From Anisakis pegreffii (Eukaryota > Nematoda > Chromadorea > Rhabditida > Anisakidae), in assembly GCA_035041965.1 (NCBI GenBank), contig JAPYMA010000544.1, positions 248,001 through 312,000 of the forward strand: 64,000 nucleotides of DNA. Reading direction: 5' to 3'. Each line of letters starts with the position of its first letter. Position 1 is the stretch's first letter. This document shows positions 21,501 to 34,900 of this stretch, one piece after another. The notes beneath the pieces are model-generated. The model was given only the letters and a program-made list of their open reading frames with translations. It was not told the DNA's origin and did not search any database. The position numbers and the translations under genes were made by a program.

Positions 21501-24500
21501 AGATATCCTCAGGATTTCAGCGACTCTGAGAATGCAGAATTACCAGGGATAAAAAAGTAATGGATGACAATTTTTATACCATGATCACCCCATATTATGT
21601 CAATCCACGAATCTGATTCCGAAAAGATATTTCGAATGCAGAAAAGATTCTTCAGAAAGTTATTAACAAAAAGCATTTAAAGCTAATATCAATTGCATGC
21701 GATTTTTAGTGTTAGCTCAAAAGCAATTGGAGAAGGTTTTAAGCGCGGATGCATGAATCGATATTAGTATTGCAATGTTAATGCAACAGAGTGAAACGAC
21801 AAAACAAAATCAATCGCACAACGAATCACATCTCATCAAATAACACTAACCCATCGTCTAATTTCACGAAACTTTTTGCCGTGTTGTCGAAACGCGCCCA
21901 GAAACAGAGCCACATCCTCACTATTCCAAATATCCTTGAGAGAGGTTCTCTTCTTCAGATACTCTAACGCTGTTGAAGTATTATAGCCACACGATTGCAA
22001 TATATAAAGTGCCTGAATTATCAAATTTCCAGTGACCGAATTATGAAATTGAGTTCTGATCCGAAGTTTTGGTGAAAATTTTCAATCTCCACTCATTGAA
22101 ATTTACCCAAATGTGTACCATAACAGAGCAAAACTGCAACATTTACATATCAGAAGGAATTCATATAAAGGAAATAAGAATGTCAAAAAGCAAAAAGCCG
22201 CATCAATGTTTCTGCTCAGAAAAACAAATGAACGCACCTCATCACCATCAGCCTCGTGCAACTCATAAGCCAAGCAGAGATACGCATCCACCTCAGCCAC
22301 ATCGATCACCTGTTCATCAGGCATTCTCCAAAGACATACATCTCGATCCGGTGAGGTACACTCCCGAACGCTACGTCCATCTTCAGACCACCGATTCGCC
22401 GCTTCCCATTCCTCCAGACCCTCCACCCGACATTGATACTCATCACCTTGACGTATCTCCAGATTCGTTGGCAATCGAAATGCAGCCGAATATCCTTTAA
22501 CAATGCCAATTTGTCACTCAAAACAAAGTCAAAATTATCATTCCTGGTATGTTCATGAATGATGACAATTCATCACTTGATACTGAAGGCAATAACCTTC
22601 ACAGGTGAATGTTTTGTTGATGACATAACAACTGCTTATCAATAGCATCTTTATCACTGTTGAGATCCCGAGCTAACATTATCGTCAGCATGGATGACTC
22701 AATCGTTGGTCATGGATCCTTATGATAAGATAATGATAACGAACCAACCTTTTTCATCATCGCCAACCGCAGCGATGCCCATCGACCGAGTGAACATCTT
22801 GGCCATCAGTTCCCCTTCCCCTTCATCATCTTCCTCTTGTCCACTCAAACTGGTACCAGATGGGGTTGTGGTACGCGATTTTCGTGGATTCAATTGTGAC
22901 TGTTTCGAAGAGAATTCATCCGTTAATGACCGTTCAACGATGTTATCAATTGCCTTAATGAGTGTTTCGTTCAGTGATCTATATCCATTTCGAGATGAGA
23001 TTGTCTTCAGTGAAAAAGCTGAAATCATCAATAAAATTTTATAAAAGCATTACCTCCGAATGATATCGTTCCTGTCCAATTTCGTGCTTTTCACACTGCC
23101 TATCCATTGATTCCATTTCTTCATTCTGCATATTACTATTGCTGTCATCACTGATCTTACTGCTGCCACTATCACCATTGTCATTACTGTTGCAATTATT
23201 ATCCCTGATATCCTTACCATCCGTATCAGTATCATTCACCTTATCATTCTTATCATTACTGTTGCCCTCGTTATCATTGTGAATATTCTCATCATTGTTA
23301 GTAATATCGTTACTCGTATTCATATTATCCGATATGACAGCAATTGTTTCGTTTGATGAGGTACTCGTATCTGATACCGACTGATGCGACGAATCCGACA
23401 GATCTATTAATATCACATCTTCTTCAAAAGTACCAGAACATTTTTCAGCATAAGCAGATTCCCCAGAGACACGCTGGTTACCCACGGGCAAATCCTGACT
23501 CATAGTTTCGGAAGAAACGTTCCCAGAATCCATTGGATTACTCATAGGTAAAGGCGAACTTCCCAAGCGATCCTTCACGATATCCTGCTTCTGCTGTAAC
23601 TCCGATGTCTCCGGCAATTGCACTGCTCTCAACTCATTGCTGTCCTCGTAATCAGTCGTATCATCGTCACCTTCCCCGTCACTAACCAAATCGTCAATAT
23701 CAATTTCGTCGCCCAATGATTCCAATACCCGTTCCATCAGCTCAACTGAAGCTTCTTCTAGATCCATTCCGACCAGCGACGTCTCTGTATTTCTCTCTTC
23801 AGCACCTCCCTCACAACACGAACGCATCTCATCTCCCAATCGCCCTTTACCACTTATCTGCTCATCTCCCTCATCACGAACACATCTATTCGAATCGCAA
23901 ATCAAATGACCATTCAAGATCCCCTCATATGATTGTCCATTGTTAATAATTCCACTATTATCACCGCTGCAATCACCTGCACTGTCACTGTTACTGCCAT
24001 TGAAATGATTACCATCGTTGTCATCAATAATATCAAAATTCGCATTACTATTCTCACCAGTACCAACACCATCATGCTCATAATCATTATTCCGCCTGCC
24101 ATTATCACCAACATCGTTGTTATCAGCCCCTTCATCAGCACCGTCCCTCTTGCTGTTATCATTCATATCATCAATGTTATCATTTTTATTAATGCCCTCT
24201 TCACTTTCCAACTGTTCATAACCGTTGCGATCCTCTTCAACCACTGCGTCTACCAAACCAATCACCCTTTCAGGTCGCACATCAACACCTTCCAAAATCT
24301 GTGCATCACAAAAATCGATCCTCTCCTCCTTGATCATAATCCTCCCTCTGTCCAAACAAAAATCCGTCGTGCCGTTCTTTATCACCAGTGCGTTATCGTA
24401 ATCACTGATGCTCTTATCAATGAACGAAGATGTTGCCAATTGATATTGCGATTGCTCATTTACGATATCCTCCTCAATCAGCTCGTCATTTGCAGTGATT

Positions 24501-24634
24501 ATCGTACTTTGTACCAATGGTCTTTTCCGGTGCTGAAGACTTCCTTGATCGCTGCTATTGCTATCGGTTATATCTCTCATTGAAATGCCAACTGCATCGT
24601 CCCTATTGCTAAGGCATTCTCCTGGGGACAACAT
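18510..24634 (-). CDS. CoREST/RCOR-family corepressor (SPR-1-like)
   Basis: CoREST bridges histone demethylase LSD1 to HDACs on nucleosomes. Exons on the minus strand: about 24634-23050, 23018-22749, 22494-22238, 22012-21851, 21394-21273, 21168-21028, 20718-20639, 20533-20371, 20171-20080, 19395-19276, 19207-19098, 18608-18510; from the third exon on all phases agree. ELM2 region includes EIRQGDEYQCRV and ALYILQSCGYNTSTALEYL. SANT1 spans IWNSEDVALFLGAFRQHGKK and LPHKSIAEVMNFYYDNKKR. A finger CERCGF...LCDSC follows, then a helical linker (ELEKNIIEARALCSRLM) and SANT2 (CYGKEFKQIAALIGTKTP, KRFYDKFHNHIDKV). The ELM2-SANT-linker-SANT order is CoREST-specific; the GATA-like finger is more like MTA/RERE/EGL-27. 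The first exon encodes over 500 residues of Asp/Asn/Ser/Gly-rich sequence. Its junction phase with exon 2 is unresolved, and the true start may lie further upstream. Confidence 0.88.
18934..18989. repeat. Perfect 16-bp inverted repeat in CoREST last intron
   Basis: GAGAGGCGTCCTCTAA (18934-18949) and its exact reverse complement (18974-18989) are separated by 24 bases, inside the last intron of the CoREST gene. One G-U and one A-T pair extend the stem. Stem length and loop size allow a small intronic hairpin RNA, but a decayed foldback element is equally possible. Confidence 0.7.
19780..19975. repeat. Degenerate GGCTTA/GAGGCT repeat in CoREST intron
   Basis: The segment repeats variants of ctgaggt, ggctta and gcttagaatgagg about every 15-35 bases (ctgaggtcgaggctcacc, ggctaaggcttattc, gcttagaatgaggcttactc, ggcttagaatgaacctta, ggctgaggttgac). 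It is a decayed minisatellite-like tract lying in the intron between the linker exon and the first SANT2 exon. Similar words occur at 420-480. Confidence 0.5.
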
Positions 24635-24649
24635 GCTCGGATGCAATCA

Positions 24650-27600
24650 CCTTCTTCTCACTGCGAACACGTATGAATCGCAATAATCACCTGAACAAGT
24701 GCATTAAATATGCTTGATAAACGCATAAAACACATAAATAAATATCTTCGCAGAACAGATAGAGATAGGTTGTAAGCTTCGTTCATCATAATGAAATAAG
24801 CACTGAGAATATAACACACACAAAACGATCGATACATATCGCGTCATGCAATATATAACATTAATCATTCTGCGTTCGACGTTCACAAATACCTCAATCA
24901 GTTGAGTCTGCTGCATGTTCTTAGTAAGTTCAAGTGATTAGTACAAGGCAATTGCTTTACCGATTATAACACTAACAACAATATGAATGATAATAATCGG
25001 ACGATAACATTTGAATGTCTGAGAAATGTTATAAGTATTAACCGAAATGACTAATAAATGGTCTGAAGATGCTCGCCATGACCGAGGTGATTTGTTTTCG
25101 CTATGAATACAAGTGAAACTACGAACACATGAATGATTTATTTTGAATCTCTTTCAAAATCGTCTAAATATTCTGCACGCTGAGGTTTAAACCTAAAATC
25201 TCCACACTACTCGATCGGTTTCATACTCTTTTTCACTTTGTCGTTCGCAAGGAAACAACTGAACATTTCTTGGACGTGACATTTTGACTCAACTAAAGTT
25301 TTGCTCTTGAATAGCCGAGATCACTCTGTATTCGAATATGTGGAATATCGCAGGCTTACGGAGCAACAAACTTAAGGGTTCTGGTGGCCTCAAGTTTACC
25401 GTACCAAAATACACTGGCTCATTAGACGTCTATTGTTACTGTGCAGCGGTAGATCAAATTCTTCAGAGTAGATCAAACGGTCTTGCTTAAATGCGGCTTC
25501 AATATAACTAATTCTCAATATCATATCACTATTCCAAACTGAATCTGTTTTCACTTGAACCAAGGAACCATCAGAGTTCTTCTCTTATTGAATCATGTAC
25601 ATGTACAAGTATGAGGGAAAGTTTTTGACTTCCGTTGAATTATTTCTACTTCATTGATACATTCCAGTTTTTGACTTCAGATCCTATTCTCATGCAGTTT
25701 CTCATTTCAGTATGCACCCCTTCAAGCGGGGTTTTGGGTCATTCGATGCCCAGATTCAGGTGGCTTTTTGACTGTTTTCTACGCACTCACAGCTACTTGC
25801 TAGCCATTTTCTGAGTTGCAGCTTTGTGCTCTTTTGAAAGGTGAATGTTGAGAGGAGCAATTGAGAAGTACAATGAATTTATGAACTTGAATGAGTCGTT
25901 ATTGTGTTCGACTGCTTTAAATTTCATTCGATAGATTTTGATTGATTTTTTTCTTCTTCACAGAAATGACAGTGCATCGTCGTTCCGAGTATGGATCGAT
26001 ACAGTGGCATAGCATGCACTTGTAACAGAATGGACGGATATCAGTACGATGGTCTTATCAGAGCAGCGAGTGGTGAAGGTACGGGTTCTTATCATAAGAT
26101 GTGACAACAAACGATATGCACACACACACACACATGTGCGGTCTGCACGCATCAGCGAAACGCTTTTCAGCTGGACGCAAGACGAGGGACAGCGGCGAAA
26201 CAAGCGAATTTCATCTAATGAGTTAGATAGATATATATATGTTTTAGAGTCAGTCTTGATTCGAAGTTGCAAAAAATCAATTGAAAACAGTTGTGATGAA
26301 ATGTTAATTGTGAGTTCCGATGAAATTTATTCAGCGATCGGTGGTAAATATAACAAATATTTTCTGTGATACTATGAGGACATGTGAAGATTATCAATAA
26401 GTTCTTAAATTGATTGAAAACATGAAGTTGAATCGTCATCTGAAATGGTCTTGTTAGTATTGTTAACAGTCGGGACGTTAAGACGTTCAGGGCCATAAGC
26501 CAGCAAATATCAACCTGAAAGTACGCACTCAATGTGAAATACTCATCAATTTTGTTGCATTCGTGGTTTATCAAAAACTTGTTCTGAACGTTTCGAGCGA
26601 ATTCATAACATGACAATATTTCACGTCAATTCAGATCGATTCTGCTGCATTCGAGAATCTTTTGAGGCTGATACGGGAATTTCTGAGTCAATTGAAGTTG
26701 ATTTTAGTTTCCTCGTGGAATGTAAATTTTTCAGGCCAACTCGGACAAAGTTGATCTAAATTCCAACTAATAAATGCAGATTCTTTGAGTCCATCTAATA
26801 TCTCGTCTCAAGAAAGTTTATAATGCACCATTCGGGTATGCTCAAAGAGATGCGATGAGATATGAAGACAAAACACCCGCAATACACAATCGATAGATAC
26901 ACCAAAAGTTTGCATCATACGTTTGCGTATCGATTCATTAACGCCAAGAGATTAGATTATGCAATGTGATGATGTAAATAAACGCCTTCCTTTATTTTCC
27001 TATTCAACAACTGAATGTATATCTATTAGATTTTACTCGAACTTCATTCACTTCAAATCAAAATCCACGCATATAATCAAATGCGCAATAATCCTGAACA
27101 AAATTTTCCAATGAGTCAGAAAATTTCGAAGAATTCTCATCGAATCTTCGAATCGGTTGCATTTCACTTCAACTGATCAATCAATGCTGATCTGAGAAAC
27201 GGAACTGACTGAACAATAACTAATTGTAAGTCTTCAGTAAAATATCGTCACAGAAATGAAATCGAATGCTCAATTGATTCTTCAATTAAAATGATGTTGA
27301 CACAAGAGTGCTGTTGCTGCTGCGATGTTGGTGAATAGTACCGTTGTTCCGTGATGCTTTCATAATGGTGATAATATCTTAAGAATAATACAAAACTATT
27401 CATGTTATAAGATCATCTACACCACATTCATTTGACAATACCATATGCACTTTACATTAACTCACATACTTCTATATGGAGTTATGTGAACCAAAGCAAT
27501 TGCAAAACGACCGGCAGTGATACTGCTTACTTGAATAACTTTTGACTGATAACACCAAACAAACGGGGCATTGATCAATTGGTAATTTTTGAATGTGGCA

Positions 27601-29285
27601 CTCAGAAGCACTGAATCGCAAACTCAAGATTGAATACGACTGCATCGATGTGATGCTACATACATTACTAGAAGACCTCAAATCAGCACAAATTCACGCC
27701 ATAAGCGTGCGTCACCGCAATAAGCGTAATTTCCATTTTTCGATTATTCACCATCAATAATCCATTGTGAATTTTCTTTATTCATTGGTTATTCGAGTGT
27801 AAAAAAGTTTCATTTCATTGCAAACTTTCTACTGAAATGTTTCAACTGGAAACACCTCCGCAAAAGCTCAACAAAGATACTGGCAATTCGCAACATCAGT
27901 CAGTGGAAAGTAAAAACTCAATTTGCAACATTGAAAATTCCGGCAGATGATTAATCAAAAACAGATTCTATTCGTGATACACACAAACACGATGCTGCAC
28001 ATAAAAACAAAAACAAATAATTGCTCTCGGAGAAATCTTCTTCCCATATCAGGGGCATGAATATAGGTATGCATGGATGAATGAATGCACGGATATTATA
28101 TCTTTGTTACGTATCGATTAACGATATCAGTTGAACATATGACATTGAAACTGGATTCAATTCACCTAATGAATACTGAACTTTCATTTAGCAATATTCA
28201 TCAACATCGGAACAATAACAATCAATTCGCCGGATCTGGAAACTTCTCAATATTGATAGTAATTCATTTGTGATAATACGGCTATCGTCAACAGAATATC
28301 GAACATTCTCTTCACGCCAGTATAACGTGAGCATTACCGAACAATACAGTGAATAATCAATTGTACTGCATACATAATCAAGGTTTTAATGGCAATTAAC
28401 GATTCACTTCTGAGAATAAGTGACGACGACGACCCATCAGGACTATTCCATTAAACAACATTTATAGCAAAATTCATAAGCAGTTATCGAGGAGAGAATG
28501 TGAATGTGAATGACAAAACGAATGCAATTCAATAGAGGAAATCAGTTGTCACTTTCAGAGATTAATATCTTTGGCAAATGGTTTCCGAATTCGGTTGACT
28601 GTCATCAGGAACTGAGAACAAGCTCCTGACATTGCAGATTTTCAAGTGGAAACACCAGCAAAAAACAACGAGAGTCTCAACCTCTCGTATGGGATGCACT
28701 CACTATTGCTTGCAAGCAGCAGGCTCATATCGCGACGCACCTCTATAACTCAAGATACTTTCTGCTGGCTAAGCCGCCAAAATTAGCATTCTAAGCCTTT
28801 GTCAGTGGGATGCTCTTTGCGGAAGTCTTCATAAATCCACTCGATTAATTAATTATGCTCGCTAATCTTGTCTGGATTTCAGTTCATTTGGAACTTTTAA
28901 TTATGCTTTTTGGATTGACGCGTATGCTGAGCTGCTCAAAAATAGGCGCATATGAAAATTTTTAAATTGATAAAGTCAAATCGTGATCATAGTGCTTATG
29001 ATTAGTTCTAGCTCCATTTATTTGATGCTGTTCTCCAGAAGTTTATCTATTTTATGATACAACTGTAAAGTTTTTAAGTACCATAAATTCTGGCCTCACT
29101 TTTGCGCACCCAAATTTCGCTGCTTTATTTTTAAAAAATGGAAATATCCATAATAATCGTTGAGCTTAATCCCTGTTCCACTGCATAACTGAACATACTT
29201 GATCGATCAGAACCGTCAACAATTCATTAGCTGTTCGATGTGATATCTGTTTATTTAAGATTCGTTCATTGCTCAGATTCACACT
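24650..29285. other. Intergenic region CoREST to importin-13
   Basis: About 4.6 kb with no recognised gene. It holds an (AC)n run at about 26119-26135 and otherwise AT-rich unique sequence. Longer ORFs at 26049-26369 (+) and 26215-26616 (-) overlap each other and show no family features. The first few hundred bases are the likely promoter and any 5' non-coding exon of CoREST; the last few hundred are the importin-13 promoter. Confidence 0.4.
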
Positions 29286-29302
29286 GAAATTTCAGGTTGT
29301 TC
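29286..29302 (+). promoter_or_regulatory. Probable trans-splice acceptor(s) of importin-13
   Basis: gaaatttcag ends at 29295, 29 bases before the start codon at 29325, and a second gttcag ends at 29302. Neither can join to an upstream coding exon that I can see. The arrangement fits a short spliced-leader 5'UTR. Confidence 0.45.
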
Positions 29303-29324
29303 AGTGGGCCTCAACACTGTCAAA

Positions 29325-31910
29325 ATGGCGCAGTTGGCATCGTTAATCGTCGAGTTCTACAGCACAACAGATCCGAATCGAAGGGCACAACTCGACCAAG
29401 CCCTAACGGCCATCAAAAAAAGTAATTCATCAATCAAGTAGCTCGATATTTCGTTGAGTAACACACTTGAATGTGCGAAACACTTCAGGTGGCGAAGCAT
29501 TCGAGTCGTCGTTTGATTTGCTCGATTTCAAGCAGCCAACCTCAGTGCAGCATTTCGGTGCCTCGATCATCTACGAAACCGTCCGAACTCAATGCGAGGA
29601 TTGTATTGCTAACGAGCAAATTGTCAGTTGTTATCAACACAAAAAGTTTTTCTCAGTTTTGATTTATTTTTTGCAGAGTCTTTCTCAGTGATATTCACCT
29701 TAAAGTCAAGGATGCTTTCATAAATTTGTGACATTGAACAGTGTTTAGATTTTAAGATGAAGCCGTTTCTTGGTCATGCCTTGGCCTTAGAATAGTAAAT
29801 GATTTGAATGGTTGCATTTCAGGCAGCCAAGCTGAAAAGCACATTGATAGAAAAGTTGACTTTGGGTGCACATTTTCAAAATCAGTCTGTTACCAATAAG
29901 CTGTCGTCATCGTTGGCCCTGTTTGCTCTGTATTGTATCCCAGACGTTTGGTGTAAACCAGTTCAAGACCTGACCGCACTTTGGGCCGGTCAGCCGGAAC
30001 TCTTACTGAGGTTTGCTTGATTTGTTGAATACACTTTCTTAAACAAATATGTTGACTGATGTAAAGGTTGTTTGAACGAATTTAAAATATTCACGATTAT
30101 GTTGTGATGATAATTGTTTCAGAGTTCTTGCCGAAATCGCCGCTGAATTTGAGCACGTTCAGATGCCTTTGAAGCAACGCAATCTGCTGAAAGTATCCCT
30201 TCAAAAGATGAATATTGTATGTCATATGCTTGTCGTTTTTTGTGTTATTATTGGTTTATAGAAATGATGAGTTATTAAGCAATTAGCAGAAGAAGAATGC
30301 AAAATATTCGCGGAACTTGAAAACAATTCGAAATGTTATGTGAGGTTATTTTGAGGACGTGATAAACGTGATTGATTTGGTGTTGCGCAGTGGAGACGAC
30401 AGTCCATCGTTGAAGAACGCGGCCATTGAGTGTGTTGAAGAGTGGCTGAATCTGCCTTCGGTCGAGTTGACGTTATGGCAACCCATCCTCAAATTAGTCT
30501 TTCATAGTGCACTCAATGATTTGTGAGATTTTTATATTTTGTTTGCATGCGTAACTGATGGAATGCATCAGTATTAAAGTCTATTTCAGGAATATCACCA
30601 ATGAATTATAGCAAAAGAAGACTGATCAGTTCAGAGAAATACATGTTTTGATTCATTTCAGAGCGGCTTTGGCTCGTATACTCACCGTGATTTCGTCGCA
30701 CGATGACCTGCGAACTCATCCCACCATTGCTCTCGATATTGCCACTTTCATAACGCAAAGCATTTTCCCGGTATGTTCAGTTATCTGTTTTGATTGCAGT
30801 CGTTTGATTTCTTCAACTGATTCGAAAAATTCTGCACATTAATGGTTGGAAAAACGTTGTTTTCAGTTATTTTTATGTGAAAGTTGTGATATGTTTTATG
30901 TAAAAGATGATGTTGGTTTTGAGGTGATTGGTGAGCGATTACGTCAGATTTGTGAAGTGGTAAGTGATGGAGAGTACGAGATCGATGCGGAATGCGAGGA
31001 CGTGAGGAGTGTGTTGTTTGCGATCGCGAATATATCGACGAATATTTTGAGATTGATTCTCCTTGAATGCAATAAGAATGCAAATACAACCGAAATATTC
31101 ACGTTCGTCCATTTATTCGGTCGTTCTGGTTGGGAACTGAAATCAGCAGTTGAGATGATGATATTCGTTTGATTGATTTCGGTTTCACTCATCCGGATTC
31201 TGATTAATGTTAGCATCGACACCACTTTCAGTTCGTTGTGTTCATTTTTCGCCGTAATCGCGTCATGGCCAGGCAGATATCCAATCGATGAGCTGGTTTC
31301 GGATACGACGGATTCATTCTGGGAGACGTTGAAAGATGACTTGACATCGACGGCCGACGAGAGGATATCGGCCGAGGTTCGAGAGAAGGTTACCGTTTGA
31401 GAATCTCTTTGAGGTTTTACTTTCGCTGGAGTTTTGTTTCTCAATTCAGTGCTTCAGTGATTCAGTGGAATTGAGAAGTTATCGGTACTGAACATTTCAG
31501 CTATTGGCATTCTGTCGCCCACTGTACGCCACCATATTGCAGTCAGCTATTCAGAAGCTGTCCTACATCCCACACGCGGAATTCGTTAAAGAGTACGATC
31601 AACAACAGCGGGAAAACTTCGAAACGTGAGTAAATTCAGTCATATTTCTTTTTGATTTCTCCTCGAAATCTTATCCCTATTAAGAGATTTCATTAGATTT
31701 CCTTTGTTCTGACCTCGAATCCTAAAATTGTGCACTTTTTTCAATGCATCGGTTCATCTTAATTTTAAGAAGAGTTTAAATCCATTATACTTTATATAAT
31801 TCGGTATTCTTTCTATTTTCTGTTCTTTTTCTTTTTTATCTAGTCTTTCTTCCCCAGCGATGATTGGAGCAGTATATTCACCGTGTTGTTGTCATTTGTG
31901 CAGAACTTTG

Positions 31911-31991
<81 letters not shown>

Positions 31992-34900
31992 CATACGAAT
32001 AAACATTATTATATTGACAATTCAGTTACCGTCGTGAACGTCGGGAGACGGCAATGCACGCGTTTATGGTGGTTGGTCGTGATACGTTAACGTTTCTGAA
32101 TGACACTTTGCAAGAGGCGATCGAAACGAAGAATTGTTGTCGGTCAGCTTTCGATTTTTTAAATTGTTTTGATGCGATTAGAATGCTTTGGTTCACTTTT
32201 ATTGTTTTGATGCAATAACAATGTTGTGGTTGAGCCGTTCTTTTCAGTATTAATTATTTCAAATGTGATAGGTTTGTAGAAGGAATTAGTTTGTGAAAAA
32301 TGGTTTTTAATAATGTTGTGGTGTTAGCATTATTAGTGGCGTATTTCAGTTGTGAAGCTGTATTGCTGTTATTCGAACGGGTGGCAGACTATTTGACTGA
32401 AGTGGATTTTGCGGCCGTAGAGCGTGTTATCCAGTTGTGCTCTGAAATTCCGAAATGGCAAGAGGTTTCGTTGCATGTCACGGATGTGTCGAGGCTGGGC
32501 ATCACACTAATGCGACTTCTTTATTCATTGTCACATCTCGTACTTACTAGCAATAAGGTTTCTTTTGATTATCGTATCCATTATGTAGCGAAATTTTACG
32601 ATTTCTTTTCAAGAATTCATTGGTGTTATAATGTGGAGAAGTTTTTGTTTGAAGAAAATTTTCGAAGTTGGTATGAAAATGTGAAAAAATTTTCAGATAT
32701 CTAGTCTAGGCGCTGAATGTATCGAGTTGGCTTTGCATTTTTTGTCGAGTGCACCTGGTGTGAGTGCAGAGGCGTTGACAACGCTGGAACATTATGCTGA
32801 GGACCGATGCGCCGAACTGATCGTTAGTTATTTGCTAAATTAATTGTTTGTTTCCGATGAGGTCATTCGTGAATTTTTGTCTCTTTTTCTAATTTCATAT
32901 TCTGATTGTGATCACTTTCTGTCACTAATCAGAAACGTTCCTCTACTCGTTTGATCATGAAACATTTTTCAAATTCGCTTTTGCTTTTAAGAAGTTTGTT
33001 GCAGTCGTGTATGAATGGGCTATTCGAAAAATGTTACGCGTATTTCTTGTGTGAGAAAAATTCGAGGGTGCTGCGATTACGTGCTATGAAGTGTGTGGGG
33101 TATGCGTTATCGCTGTACGATAGCAACTTTGTTTTGGTGAGTTATTTTGTCTTCATTTTGAGTCATGAAACAGGTTTGGACATTTCACTGATATTGAGTG
33201 CATATGGATATTGAATTCTTTTCAGAGCAGTCTTGATGCTATCTTAGCACCTCGACTCGTGGCACTTCGCTCGATAGCCGAAGGTCATATGCCGTCCACA
33301 TCAGCTGCACAACAGTCTGTCTCTGATTTGGAACAGGAATGCCTTTTCGAGTTGGGTTTATTTTCGGCGTTGATCGCTACGATCCAACCAAAATCTGGTG
33401 GGTAGTTTGTTTCTTCAGTTTGTTCTTAATGCTGGTTTTTCGACTTTGGCTTGCACTTATAAGTTCACTTGTTGTTCACTTTTTACTTTGAAAAGAGAAA
33501 TTTTAACGACTTTGGATGCTTGTGGAGATATTTTTGGAGATCCTGATCTATAGATAGGTAGTTTCTGATTATGGTACTGATAATTGAAGGTGATCAAAAC
33601 ATTCAAAACGGCAGTCGGCAGGAAGCGCAGTCACCCGTCTTTGTGGCAATGCAACAGTGTGTGCCATTGTTTCAAGATTTGTTGAATGCTTTCAAAGACT
33701 CGCATGAGCTCGTTGAAAAGGTGCAATTTTGAATTGTATTTCTCATATTTCTTTCTCATTTTTGATTCATTTTAAATTTTGGCTTTTGAATTTCACGCTG
33801 ACGAGGTGGAATTTGCTCTGAACAGACGACTTGTTGAGGTGTGCGATGCACTACGTTCCGGTCTGATAGCGTTACGAAGTGGAGAAGAAGCGTTGACGTT
33901 TCTGGACACGTATTGCAATGTCGTTGATACAATCATCTTCGTGCATCCTGAAATTGCATGCAAACTCGCGAAAGCAATATTCATTTTATGTTTCACTTTC
34001 TTCTATTATCCTTTACTTTTGTTTACTTTTCATTCGTTGTGTATTGTGAAGTGCAAAACTAGTCAGCTTAGGGTCTAAACATTAGATATAATGTATATGT
34101 GAAGATATGAAATGAAGCTTTTAGCATACTAGAACTTTAATCTTTCGGTAACTTGATGCATAGCGTTTGTGAATTGGAGAGGGAGAGTATTCAAGAGCAA
34201 ATGAAATGTTGTGAAAATTTATTGCCTGTTTAAAGTGCAATTTTTTACTCTTTATTCTCATCGTGTGAATGCGACTTTAGATATTCGGTACCAACAGCGA
34301 AGTGTATGGACGCGTGCTGAACGAGAGACTGAAATGTTGGTATGAAGAGATATACGCAAGAGAAGAGGATCGAATAGTCGAGGATTACATTGAATTAGCA
34401 TATCACATCGTTCGAAAATGTTGGAAACTAATAGTGGCGAATCTCAACGAAACAATGCACACTCTCAAACTTTGGACTGCAGTTTCCGTTAAGGTAAGAT
34501 TACATTGCTGTTAATGTTAATATATTGTTATTTTCAGGTGCCATTTCAATATTGATATTATTTCAAAAAAATTTTAGGTGTTGAACTCAAGTAACGACCC
34601 ATCAAAGTGTCGCGAAAGTGCCCGTCTTCTATCGACTCTGTTGAAGAATTGTGGTGATTCAGGACAAGCCGAGCAAAATTTCAACGAATTATTGCACGAA
34701 ATGGCTGAGAATGTCATTGTGGTGATATTCACTCGACTTCAGTATGAAATGATGCACACAACTGCCGAAAATCTCGCTGAAATACTGATGTTCTTCGCGA
34801 GGAAATTCCCTCAACAAACGAGGTAGAGTGCTTGTTGAGTTATCATTGAATACATTTGTTCGGATCATTCGGTCGTATTTATTCAGTCAGTTATGTGCTG

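Noticed and set aside
23933..24583. 216-codon plus-strand ORF opposite the CoREST first exon
   Set aside because: It is the antisense shadow of the Asp/Asn-rich repeat sequence; the Ile/Thr-rich product is a by-product of the same triplets.
26115..26137. (AC)n run as a regulatory element
   Set aside because: It is an ordinary short microsatellite with nothing to tie it to a gene.
31860..32090. ORF reading Tyr-Ile repeats
   Set aside because: It is translation of the (TA)n microsatellite inside an intron.
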